Shown here: in pieces, positions 1-6,114 of the stretch
Layout: each line of letters starts with the position of its first letter
How positions within the stretch are numbered: the stretch's first letter is position 1
Assembly (NCBI GenBank): GCA_007118525.1
Contig: SKRK01000147.1
Coordinates: 1 to 9,026 of the forward strand
Direction: 5' to 3'
Length of the DNA stretch: 9,026 nucleotides
Source: Balneolaceae bacterium
GTDB taxonomy: Bacteria > Bacteroidota > Rhodothermia > Balneolales > Balneolaceae
Position numbers and translations under genes: made by a program
The notes under the pieces: model-generated
Databases searched by the model: none
Seen by the model: the letters and a program-made list of their open reading frames with translations, nothing else
Told to the model about the DNA's origin: nothing

Positions 1-453
1 ATGAACGAGAACTCTTTAGTTAACCTTAATGCCAGGCTGTTCAACAGACTGCAGCTTTATCGGCGTGAAAATGTTGTGGTTCTTGTTCCAATTCAAATAA
101 CTACAGACCTTATGCGTGTATCCAGAAATAATATCGATTCAGAGTTCCAGCAAAGCTCATTAACTTTAGGAACGGGACTTGAATCAGCCCTTCGAATCAG
201 CGACAGTATAGACTTTTCAATTAAGGGAACTCCTAATTATGGGTTTAGTTTTGCCCAGGGCAATCTATTTGGGGGCAGCTTATTCAGGCTCGACGGCAGT
301 GCGCAGTTCTATTTTCGAAACTTAATCGGCAGGCATGCCCTTTCGGTTGGTTACCATTTTGATTACCGTAAATATGATATAGACGATACAAATGGAGATT
401 TGAATGACTACGACTTTACATCACACTCCATAACCATAGGATACGCATTTTAA
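1..453 (+). CDS. C-terminal part of an outer-membrane beta-barrel protein (5' end outside window)
   Basis: The reading frame is open from the first base and ends with TAA at 451-453, giving 150 visible residues. There is no signal peptide and the frame begins at the window edge, so I read this as the 3' part of a longer gene even though the first codon happens to be ATG. The residues alternate polar and hydrophobic/aromatic in short strands separated by Asp/Asn-rich turns (for example around residues 92-118 and 119-150), and the protein ends in Phe (GYAF). A terminal aromatic residue is the usual C-terminal signal for outer-membrane barrel insertion. The strand pattern is seen directly; the barrel assignment is inference. 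The exact family (porin, transporter or adhesion barrel) cannot be told. The next gene starts 3 bases after the stop, suggesting co-transcription. Confidence 0.7.
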   Translation: MNENSLVNLNARLFNRLQLYRRENVVVLVPIQITTDLMRVSRNNIDSEFQQSSLTLGTGLESALRISDSIDFSIKGTPNYGFSFAQGNLFGGSLFRLDGSAQFYFRNLIGRHALSVGYHFDYRKYDIDDTNGDLNDYDFTSHSITIGYAF

Positions 454-456
454 AAA

Positions 457-750
457 ATGAAAATTGATAAACTCATTCTTGAACTCGAATCGCTTTGTGA
501 AAAAGGTGGTTATACTATTCGAAAGGAGAGAGGTACGTTTAGGGGCGACCAATGCATCATTGAAGGTGATAAATTAGTTGTAATCAATAAGAATCGACCC
601 CCTGAGGCTCAGGCCATAATTATGGCAAAAGTGCTGAAACAGATCAACCCTGAAGACACCTACATTAAACCGGCTGTTCGAAAAAAGCTGGAAGAACTGT
701 GGAGCCGAATTGAAAAGTATGAGACGTTGGAAGAGTCAATCCAAGAATAG
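457..750 (+). CDS. Conserved-looking small protein of unknown function (97 aa)
   Basis: A complete 97-residue frame starts at ATG 457, 3 bases after the preceding stop, and ends 8 bases before the next gene, so the three genes look like one operon. I cannot name a function. The protein is hydrophilic, with no signal peptide or membrane helix, so it is probably cytoplasmic. It begins with an amphipathic helix (about 1-18), followed by a Gly/Arg-rich strand segment with the motif GTFRGDQC (26-33), then EGDKLVVINKNRPPE (36-50), a second helix (51-64), an IKPAVRKKLEELW stretch (70-82) and a charged helical tail. The single FRGDQC Cys and the VINKNRP segment look like conserved core, and I have a general impression of similar small proteins in Bacteroidota, Chlorobi and relatives. 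There is no visible Shine-Dalgarno, which is normal for this group. Confidence 0.75.
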   Translation: MKIDKLILELESLCEKGGYTIRKERGTFRGDQCIIEGDKLVVINKNRPPEAQAIIMAKVLKQINPEDTYIKPAVRKKLEELWSRIEKYETLEESIQE

Positions 751-758
751 CTGATTTC

Positions 759-1517
759 ATGAAATGTACATTTTTAGGAACGGGTACCTCAATGGGAGTT
801 CCTGTTGCCGGAGGTTTTGGGAGTGAATACATTGAGGCTGATCCCCGCAATCAACGTTTCCGCTGCTCTGTTTGGATTGAAACACCGGAATCTTCCGTCA
901 TCATTGATACCGGCCCGGAGTTTCGCCTTCAAACCATTCGCTCTAACGTAGACCGGATCGATCTTGTGTTGATTACTCACGAACACATGGATCACATAGC
1001 CGGACTCGACGACCTCAGATCCTACAATTATCTGCAAAAACAACCCATCCCACTCTATGGATCAAAACGGACTATAAACTCTATCAAAACCCGTTTTGAC
1101 TATATGTTTGGAAAGAATAAATATCCCGGCTCCACATCAGTGGATATGGTTACGCTTAACTCTGCCACACAATTCCGTGATATTAAAATAACTCCCCTTC
1201 AATACAACCACGGCAGCATTGATGTACAAGGATACAGGCTCAATGATTTTTCCTATTTGACAGATGTAAAATCCATACCTGATGTAACCAAAGAAAAAAT
1301 AGTGGGAAGCAAGGTGATGGTTCTGAGCGGATTGCGATGGCAGCCTGAGCACCCAACTCACCTTACCATTCCTGAAGCAGTTGAAATAGCTACTGAGCTG
1401 AAAATCCCAAAAACTTACCTGATTCATATGAACTCCTACGTGGATCACAACGATAGCAATAATCGCCTCCCAAAACATGTGCGCCTGGCATACGACCAGC
1501 TTGAGATTGAAATTTGA
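759..1517 (+). CDS. PhnP-like metallo-beta-lactamase-fold phosphodiesterase
   Basis: The 252-residue protein has the length and layout of the PhnP / 1,2-cyclic phosphodiesterase branch of the metallo-beta-lactamase fold. Visible motifs are LGTGTSMGVP (6-15), DPRNQRFR (28-35), the metal site THEHMDH (H74, H76, D78, H79), H151, YLTD with D169, HPTH (198-201) and H223. These match the dinuclear metal ligands expected from E. coli PhnP. The family hydrolyses cyclic phosphate or phosphodiester bonds; the substrate here cannot be told, and no other phn genes are present, so a phosphonate role is unsupported. The CxCxxC that normally follows GVPxxG is replaced by G19, G21 and Y24, and the second His of the usual THxxH is S226, so the structural zinc site appears lost. 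The gene follows the 97-residue protein by 8 bases. ATG 759 is the start because the LGTGTS core begins at residue 6. Confidence 0.88.
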   Translation: MKCTFLGTGTSMGVPVAGGFGSEYIEADPRNQRFRCSVWIETPESSVIIDTGPEFRLQTIRSNVDRIDLVLITHEHMDHIAGLDDLRSYNYLQKQPIPLYGSKRTINSIKTRFDYMFGKNKYPGSTSVDMVTLNSATQFRDIKITPLQYNHGSIDVQGYRLNDFSYLTDVKSIPDVTKEKIVGSKVMVLSGLRWQPEHPTHLTIPEAVEIATELKIPKTYLIHMNSYVDHNDSNNRLPKHVRLAYDQLEIEI

Positions 1518-1653
1518 CAAGCATCAGGCTTCAAAAGGTTTTGATATTTTCTGTCTTAATATGTTAGTGTGTGTTCGAAAAAAGTAAATTGCATCTCAAA
1601 GCCCAGTGCAGGTCGAACAAAAATTAAAAGCAAACTAGCCGTGTGAATGCCTT

Positions 1654-1675
1654 AAGTGTTTGCCCACTTTTTATT
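1654..1675 (+). terminator. Weak candidate intrinsic terminator
   Basis: AAGTG (1654-1658) can pair with CACTT (1665-1669) around a 6-base loop, and a T-rich stretch (TTTTTATT from 1668) follows. It lies 137 bases after the phosphodiesterase stop and is in the right orientation to end the plus-strand operon. The stem is only 5 base pairs with two G-C pairs, so it may be chance. Confidence 0.3.
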
Positions 1676-1745
1676 GCAATTCCATATATTTGATTCGAAC
1701 AGCCACTTATGAGCATCAAATACACTTCTCTTCATACACCATTGC

Positions 1746-1765
1746 CCTCCGCAAGCCGGCGGTGG
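1746..1765. repeat. GC-rich imperfect inverted repeat (hairpin)
   Basis: CC-T-CCGC at 1746-1752 can pair with GCGG-T-GG at 1759-1765 around a 6-base loop, with one T-T mismatch in the stem. It stands out as a GC-rich patch in an AT-rich gap. It lies about 50-70 bases beyond the manC stop on the minus strand and could help end that transcript, although no T-run follows. It could equally be a copy of a short dispersed palindromic repeat. Confidence 0.4.
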
Positions 1766-1816
1766 AACACTCCTGAATTAGCTCTTAACTCTACGCCAAC
1801 CCGGCCTCTGATACGC

Positions 1817-2893
1817 TCACAAAAACTTTCTCTTCTCCGGATCTTTTTTAAGGTCGTCAACAACATCTTTAACCTCCTGGGCACTGTTCAGGTTTACCAC
1901 AAGAATTGCATTTTCAGTTTCAACCAGCGCAAGGTTATCTACCCCAACAAGCGCAATCAGTTTACCGCTATCGGAATGGATCAGATTTGAGCTTGAATTC
2001 TGAATGGATACCGGCGAATGGCCAACCGCATTCCCGTTACTGTCCTTCTCCGACAGTTCATGAACTGCCGTCCAGCTCCCTACATCATTCCAGTCAAAGT
2101 CACCCGGCACCACATGAACCTTTTCTGCACTCTCCATAATCCCATAATCAATTGAGATCGAGGGGCATGCCCTGTAAAATGCATCCAAATCCTCCTTTTT
2201 GCCCTTTGATCCAATCAGCTTTTCGGTCTGTTCATAAACTTCAGGCAGAAACTTTTTAAACGCCTCGAGTATAGTATCTGTCCTCCATACAAACATCCCG
2301 CTGTTCCAGAGATAATCTCCCGATTCCAAAAACTTCTCTGCATCTTCCCGGTTCGGTTTTTCCGTGAAATTTTTTACAGAATAGACATCCTTATTCACCT
2401 TTGTAAAACGGGTACCCGTATCGAACCGGATATATCCATATCCTGTTTCAGCGCGATTTGGCTGAATTCCAATGGTAACCAGCGATTTTTCTGAATTTGC
2501 GGTTTCAATAGCCGTTTGCAGAATTTGCAAATACTCTTTGGAGTTCCCAATCTGGTGATCGGCCGGCAATACCACCATTACAGAGTCGGGATCCTGTTTA
2601 TGCAGAAGCGCTGCTGCCGCTGCAACGCAGGGGGCTGTATTCCTGGCAACCGGTTCTCCAACTATAAACTCTTTTCTTGTGCCGGATAGCTGGTCTTCAA
2701 CAATCGATACATACTCATCGTTGGTAACCACCATAACCTGTTCGGGTGGTATAAAGCCATTAAGCCTGGCCACCGTCTCCTGGATCATGGTTTTGTCGCC
2801 AAAAAGGTTCAAAAATTGTTTTGGTAGCGAGCGGGTACTCTTGGGCCAAAAGCGGGTTCCTGAACCTCCGGCCATTATCACTGCATAGATCAT
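1817..2893 (-). CDS. manC: Mannose-1-phosphate guanylyltransferase (GDP-mannose pyrophosphorylase)
   Basis: The enzyme joins GTP and mannose 1-phosphate to give GDP-mannose and pyrophosphate in the cytoplasm, supplying activated mannose (and through it GDP-fucose or rhamnose sugars) for surface polysaccharides. The 358 residues begin with the nucleotidyltransferase signature GGSGTRFWPKS (9-19) and PKQFL (24-28). VLPADH (108-113), ETGYGYI (149-155), FTEKP (176-180), WNSGMFVW (196-203) and DWNDVGSW (267-274) follow, all typical of this family. The length fits a single-domain enzyme: the C-terminal cupin phosphomannose isomerase domain of the bifunctional ~470-residue type is absent. A short C-terminal region after about 290 probably forms the left-handed beta-helix-like tail. 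It starts at ATG 2893, 63 bases downstream of the kinase stop on the same strand, so read-through from the two-component genes is possible. Confidence 0.93.
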   Translation of the reverse strand: MIYAVIMAGGSGTRFWPKSTRSLPKQFLNLFGDKTMIQETVARLNGFIPPEQVMVVTNDEYVSIVEDQLSGTRKEFIVGEPVARNTAPCVAAAAALLHKQDPDSVMVVLPADHQIGNSKEYLQILQTAIETANSEKSLVTIGIQPNRAETGYGYIRFDTGTRFTKVNKDVYSVKNFTEKPNREDAEKFLESGDYLWNSGMFVWRTDTILEAFKKFLPEVYEQTEKLIGSKGKKEDLDAFYRACPSISIDYGIMESAEKVHVVPGDFDWNDVGSWTAVHELSEKDSNGNAVGHSPVSIQNSSSNLIHSDSGKLIALVGVDNLALVETENAILVVNLNSAQEVKDVVDDLKKDPEKRKFL

Positions 2894-2940
2894 CTTAAAT
2901 TCTTGCTTTTATTGATTGATAGATTTTAAATCTTCAGGAA

Positions 2941-2954
2941 GGTATTGAAATACC
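2941..2954 (-). repeat. Small perfect inverted repeat between kinase and manC
   Basis: GGTATT (2941-2946) and AATACC (2949-2954) form a perfect inverted repeat that can fold as a 5-base-pair stem with a 4-base loop. It lies 2 bases beyond the kinase stop codon. No T-run follows on the minus strand, so a full terminator is unlikely; it might be a 3'-end or processing hairpin. A second, AT-only palindrome (AGATTTTAAATCT, 2921-2933) sits beside it and is weaker evidence of anything. Confidence 0.3.
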
Positions 2955-2956
2955 GT

Positions 2957-3994
2957 TTAAACTAAAATGTGAGAAACTTTTGTGAGTGTAAAACTGAAAG
3001 TAGAGCCTTTATCTACATTGCTCACTATTTTCAGCGACTCGCCATGCGCCTCAATGATATGCTTTACAATGGATAGTCCCAGGCCGGTGCCTCCTCTCTC
3101 TCTTGATCGCGATTTGTCAACACGGTAAAAGCGCTCCGTTACCCTTTTGATATCATTTGGCTCAATTCCGATTCCGGTGTCCCTGATATACAGGCTTATC
3201 TTATCTTTATCTTTTTTAACCGGCTTAATACCAATTTCCACATTACCACCTTCACGGTTGTATTTGATCCCATTTTCAATCAGGTTTATCAGTACCTGTT
3301 TAATCTGGTTTCGATCGGCACGTACCTGTATATTTTTATTAAACTCTTTCAGTACAATCTCAACATTCTCTTTTTGTGCTTTATATTGCAGGCTCTCCAC
3401 CACATCCAAAACAACGTCTCTCAAATACATTTCCTGGAAATTTGATTTCAGCTCACCGGTTTCCAGGCGCGATATCTCCATCAAATCCTTGGTGAGATAT
3501 GTAAGACGATTCACATTCCTCATCGCTTTTTTCAGAAAAACTTCATTTACCTCGTCATCATGCATGGCACCATTCAATAAGGTCTCGATAAAACCCTGTA
3601 TGGCAAAAATGGGAGTTTTTAACTCATGTGAAATATCTCCGATAAACTCCTTGCGATAATTTTCAATTTTATTGAGCCGGATCAACTCTTTTTCTACGGT
3701 TTTACTCGCTATCATCGTCTTTTTTAGAAGATAATCGAGTTCATCTTTTGGCTTCAGTTTAAGCTTCTCGTTCTCCTCAAACTTCTTTTTTGTGATGGCC
3801 TTAACCATCTTGCTGGCTCTTTTTATTCGATTAGCGTATAGCCAGACGGACACCAGATAGACTGAAATAAATACCGCCGGAAACAGAATCAGGCTGATTA
3901 CGATTAAATCGTTACCTGTAAGGTTCAGCATCAGAGAGATTGGCACCAAACCAATTATCAGGGAGAGAATGGCAGATAGTGCTCCTGCGCGCAA
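2957..3994 (-). CDS. PhoR-like membrane sensor histidine kinase
   Basis: This 345-residue protein autophosphorylates on histidine and should phosphorylate the response regulator encoded 40 bases upstream. Two membrane helices (about 3-23 and 29-53) are joined by a loop of only a few residues (NLTGN). A HAMP-like linker (about 54-100) follows, then the H-box FIGDISHELKTP with H123, the N-box NLIENGIKY (N241), DTGIGI (272-277), FYRVDKSRS (289-297) and GGTGLGLSIV (301-310). All ATPase motifs are intact. No PAS domain and no real extracytoplasmic sensor are present. The first in-frame start after the upstream stop is TTG at 3994, giving MRAGALS and keeping the first membrane helix whole; later GTG or ATG codons would cut into that helix. 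The PhoR label comes from architecture and pairing; the signal (phosphate or other) is unknown. Confidence 0.87.
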   Translation of the reverse strand: MRAGALSAILSLIIGLVPISLMLNLTGNDLIVISLILFPAVFISVYLVSVWLYANRIKRASKMVKAITKKKFEENEKLKLKPKDELDYLLKKTMIASKTVEKELIRLNKIENYRKEFIGDISHELKTPIFAIQGFIETLLNGAMHDDEVNEVFLKKAMRNVNRLTYLTKDLMEISRLETGELKSNFQEMYLRDVVLDVVESLQYKAQKENVEIVLKEFNKNIQVRADRNQIKQVLINLIENGIKYNREGGNVEIGIKPVKKDKDKISLYIRDTGIGIEPNDIKRVTERFYRVDKSRSRERGGTGLGLSIVKHIIEAHGESLKIVSNVDKGSTFSFTLTKVSHILV

Positions 3995-4034
3995 TGAGAT
4001 GATTTAAAAATATCCTGTCTTCAATTTGTATGAA

Positions 4035-4712
4035 TTATTCTTTGAAACGGTACCCTACTCCTTTTACAGTTTCAATATAGTGATCGCCCAGTTTTTCTCT
4101 GATTTTTCTTACATGAACATCAACCGTACGATCAACTACATAAATATTATCGCCCCATACTTTATTCAAAAGCGTTTGTCGATCCCGAACCTTCCCTCTT
4201 TTACTTGCCAGATAGTAAAGAAGTTCAAACTCCTTTCGTGGCAATTGAAACTCTTCATTACCCCTCAATACAATATATCGGTCTTTATCAATTTTCAGGT
4301 CGTGTACTTCCAGAACCTGTACCTGCTCCTGATTCTCATCAAACCGGCGCAGTACCGCTTTAATTCTGGAAATCAGTTTAGTGGTGCTTATCGGTTTTGT
4401 AATAAAATCATCGGCACCCTTGTCCAACCCTTCAATCTCTGTTCTTTCATCACTTCGCGCAGTAAGAAAAATAATTGGAATATGCTTCAGCTCGGGGTCT
4501 GACCTCATCTGGTCGCAAACTTCAATTCCACCCATCTTCGGCATCATAATATCAAGCAGTACCAGATTAGGTTTATGTTCACGGGCAGCCATAATACCTT
4601 GCTCTCCATTTTCAGCTTTTAAAACCTTAAAGCCTTCTTTTTTAAGGTTGTATTCTATCAGATCGAGGAGATCCTGTTCGTCATCTACGACTAGAATGGT
4701 TTGTTTTGACAA
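4035..4712 (-). CDS. PhoB/OmpR-family DNA-binding response regulator
   Basis: The 225-residue protein has a receiver domain (about 4-120) with acidic pair D10-D11, phospho-acceptor D54 in LLDIMMPKMGG, T84 and K106, followed by an OmpR/PhoB winged-helix domain (about 131-225). The latter carries PRKEFELLYYLASKRGKV, VVDRTVDVHVRKIREKLG and the terminal VKGVGYRF. It is the expected target of the kinase encoded just downstream and should bind DNA as a phosphorylated dimer. The best start is TTG at 4712, directly before SKQTILVVDDE. Reading further upstream gives about 25 codons back to a stop at 4787 without any ATG or GTG. There is no clear Shine-Dalgarno. The gene begins 83 bases after the ruvA stop, so it may share the ruvA transcript or have its own promoter in that AT-rich gap. 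Its target genes cannot be told from this window. Confidence 0.9.
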   Translation of the reverse strand: MSKQTILVVDDEQDLLDLIEYNLKKEGFKVLKAENGEQGIMAAREHKPNLVLLDIMMPKMGGIEVCDQMRSDPELKHIPIIFLTARSDERTEIEGLDKGADDFITKPISTTKLISRIKAVLRRFDENQEQVQVLEVHDLKIDKDRYIVLRGNEEFQLPRKEFELLYYLASKRGKVRDRQTLLNKVWGDNIYVVDRTVDVHVRKIREKLGDHYIETVKGVGYRFKE

Positions 4713-4795
4713 ATCAAATAAGATTAATTGTGAATAAGATCGCTTAACGGTTTTATTTAACTGCTTTATAATAGCAATCTTGTATTAACAAATTA

Positions 4796-5389
4796 TTACC
4801 TCTTCAGCTGGCTAAGTGCCTGTTTTACCATGTCGGATATAGAGATGTCTGCATTTTTTGCCGTGATTTGATGTACGGTTTGTTCTGCATCCCTCTTTCT
4901 GAAACCGAGTGCTTCAAGAGCCGAAACAGCTTCCTCCCTCTTACTGCGGTTTTCAATACTGCCTGTTGCTACCGATGGCTGCGACTCGTCAAATAGCTTG
5001 TCTTTCAGCTCCAGCACCATTCTCTCCGCAGTTTTCTTGCCTATTCCTGAAATTCCTGAAAGTGCGGCCGTATCCTGGGTTACAATAGCTTCCATCAGGT
5101 TGGCTGCCGGCATTCCCGATAGTATCGTTAACCCGAGTTTTGGGCCGATTCCCTTCACCGTGATTAATCGTTCAAAAAGGTTTTTTTCTCTTGCTGATGC
5201 AAACCCGAATAATCTTTGATCGCTGTCGGTAAAGTGGTGATAGGTCAGGATTTTCAACTCCTTTCCGGAGTCGGGAAGGGTTTCGAAGGTAAGTGAAGAG
5301 ATCTCTACTCTATAACCAACCCCGCTAACATCTATAATCAGCTCATCTTTTTGTTTACTGCTTAAAATACCGTTCAGAAATGCGATCAT
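4796..5389 (-). CDS. ruvA: Holliday junction branch-migration protein RuvA
   Basis: RuvA binds four-way DNA junctions as a tetramer and loads the RuvB motor for branch migration in recombination and repair. The 197-residue length is typical. Domain I (about 1-63, OB fold) begins MIAFLNGIL and includes VSGVGYRVEI (21-30). Domain II (about 65-140) has the two helix-hairpin-helix motifs VKGIGPKLGL (78-87) and ISGIGKKTAERM (113-124). Domain III (about 150-197), which contacts RuvB, is complete. The acidic-pin region reads TDSDQRLFGF (54-63) where many RuvA proteins have REDA..LYGF, so one of the two pin acids appears changed. It starts at ATG 5389, 146 bases downstream of ruvC on the same strand. 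ruvB is not nearby. Confidence 0.95.
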   Translation of the reverse strand: MIAFLNGILSSKQKDELIIDVSGVGYRVEISSLTFETLPDSGKELKILTYHHFTDSDQRLFGFASAREKNLFERLITVKGIGPKLGLTILSGMPAANLMEAIVTQDTAALSGISGIGKKTAERMVLELKDKLFDESQPSVATGSIENRSKREEAVSALEALGFRKRDAEQTVHQITAKNADISISDMVKQALSQLKR

Positions 5390-5502
5390 TAATTTAATGT
5401 TATAAAGGAAGTGAATGATGAGTTTTAAATAGTTGGCAAGCTCAAAACATACGGTTTTTCAAAATAATTAAACCCGTGTTTTAATTTAAGCTTTGGTTTA
5501 TG

Positions 5503-5535
5503 CAAATTTATCAGACCATAGAGCTCAGTTGTAAA
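5503..5535 (-). promoter_or_regulatory. Candidate Bacteroidota-type promoter upstream of ruvA
   Basis: On the minus strand TAAATTTG (5510 down to 5503) matches the Bacteroidota -7 consensus TAnnTTTG perfectly. TTTA (5535 down to 5532), 21 bases upstream, is a 3-of-4 match to the -33 TTTG element. It abuts the end of ruvC and would give a leader of roughly 110 bases before ruvA. The match is seen in the sequence; activity is inference. Confidence 0.4.
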
Positions 5536-6114
5536 CTAATGCTTCTTAACCCTGTCCGGATTGTCATCCACAAAAGCTGACCAACTCGATTTTCGGTTAT
5601 TTTGATGCATTTTCTTTACTCCATTTGCTGCTGAAATTTTATTGGAGTTGGTAAGATGGCACCAGGCTACTGCAAGTGCGTCGGTTGCATCTGCCTTAAT
5701 CTTCTTATCGGGCAGTTTCATCATTTTGTCAAGCATAAATGCCACCTGCTTTTTGCTCGCATTACCATTTCCGGTAATCGCCTTTTTTATAGCCTTGGGG
5801 TAATACTCTGATACGGTAATGCCGCTGTTTGTGATGGCAAGAATCGCTGCGGCCTGAGCCCGCCCAAGCTTTAGCATAGCCAAGGGATCTACACCATAGA
5901 TGGGGGTTTCAACGGCGCACTGATCCGGTTTGTGCAGCTTGACAATCTTACTTACCTCATCGAAAATGTACTGCAAGCGTTCGTTGTGATCATCCATTTG
6001 AGCCATCTGCAGCACATCACAAATCTCGGCTTTATACGTTCCCTTATCCTCAACCAGTATGGCATAGCCTGTAGTGCGGGAACCGGGATCAATACCGAGA
6101 ATTTTTAATGACAT
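5536..6114 (-). CDS. ruvC: Holliday junction resolvase RuvC
   Basis: RuvC is the dimeric, Mg2+-dependent endonuclease that nicks two strands of a Holliday junction. The four catalytic acids are present: D9 in GIDPGSRTTGYA, E69 in AVETP, and D142 and D145 in ADATDALAVAWCH. LKLGRAQAAA (81-90) and K110/K121, equivalent to E. coli K107/K118, also fit the family. At 192 residues it is longer than the E. coli protein (173). The extra C-terminal tail ends in SSWSAFVDDNPDRVKKH, resembling a tail seen in Bacteroidota-type RuvC. The position of E. coli F69, needed for junction binding, aligns with I72, with Y73 next to it. It starts at ATG 6114, 67 bases after fabI, and is followed by ruvA on the same strand. 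Confidence 0.95.
   Translation of the reverse strand: MSLKILGIDPGSRTTGYAILVEDKGTYKAEICDVLQMAQMDDHNERLQYIFDEVSKIVKLHKPDQCAVETPIYGVDPLAMLKLGRAQAAAILAITNSGITVSEYYPKAIKKAITGNGNASKKQVAFMLDKMMKLPDKKIKADATDALAVAWCHLTNSNKISAANGVKKMHQNNRKSSWSAFVDDNPDRVKKH

Larger units (their letters stand above)
1518..1816. other. Convergent intergenic gap of 299 bases without a supported gene
   Basis: This gap lies between the stop of the plus-strand phosphodiesterase and the stop of minus-strand manC, so it should contain the 3' ends of two transcripts. It is AT-rich apart from a GC-rich patch at about 1744-1765. I see a weak hairpin with a T-rich tail at 1654-1675, a GC-rich imperfect hairpin at 1746-1765, a 7-base inverted repeat ATTTGAT/ATCAAAT at 1688-1694 and 1715-1721, and three TCGAA-containing spots (1574-1579, 1613-1618, 1694-1700). 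An open frame starting at 1709 runs into manC on the opposite strand and has no protein-like features, so I do not call it. Confidence 0.7.

Noticed and set aside
1..453. Treating ATG at position 1 as a true start
   Set aside because: The predicted product would be a barrel protein without a signal peptide, beginning exactly at the window edge; a gene truncated by the window is much more likely.
1519..1544. Hairpin AAGC/GCTT and palindrome TCAAAAGGTTTTGA just after the phosphodiesterase stop as a terminator
   Set aside because: The stems are very short or have a 2-base loop, and no clean T-run follows.
1690..1721. Possible minus-strand tRNA remnant (GATTCGAAC and TTATGAGC resemble a T-arm and a Met anticodon loop)
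   Set aside because: The spacing between the two pieces is about 8 bases too short, the anticodon stem does not pair, and no acceptor or D arm is present.
1709..1990. Plus-strand open frame of 93 codons
   Set aside because: It overlaps the 3' end of manC on the other strand, has no domain-like sequence and lacks a ribosome-binding site.
3147..3659. Plus-strand open frame of 170 codons opposite the kinase
   Set aside because: Its Ser/Ile/Phe-rich composition is what the reverse of a Lys/Glu/Asn-rich coding region gives; the kinase motifs on the minus strand are decisive.
4760..4795. Sigma70-like -35/-10 boxes upstream of the response regulator on the minus strand (TTGTTA ... TATAAA)
   Set aside because: The spacing is 15 bases, the region is so AT-rich that such matches are expected by chance, and this group normally uses a different promoter consensus.
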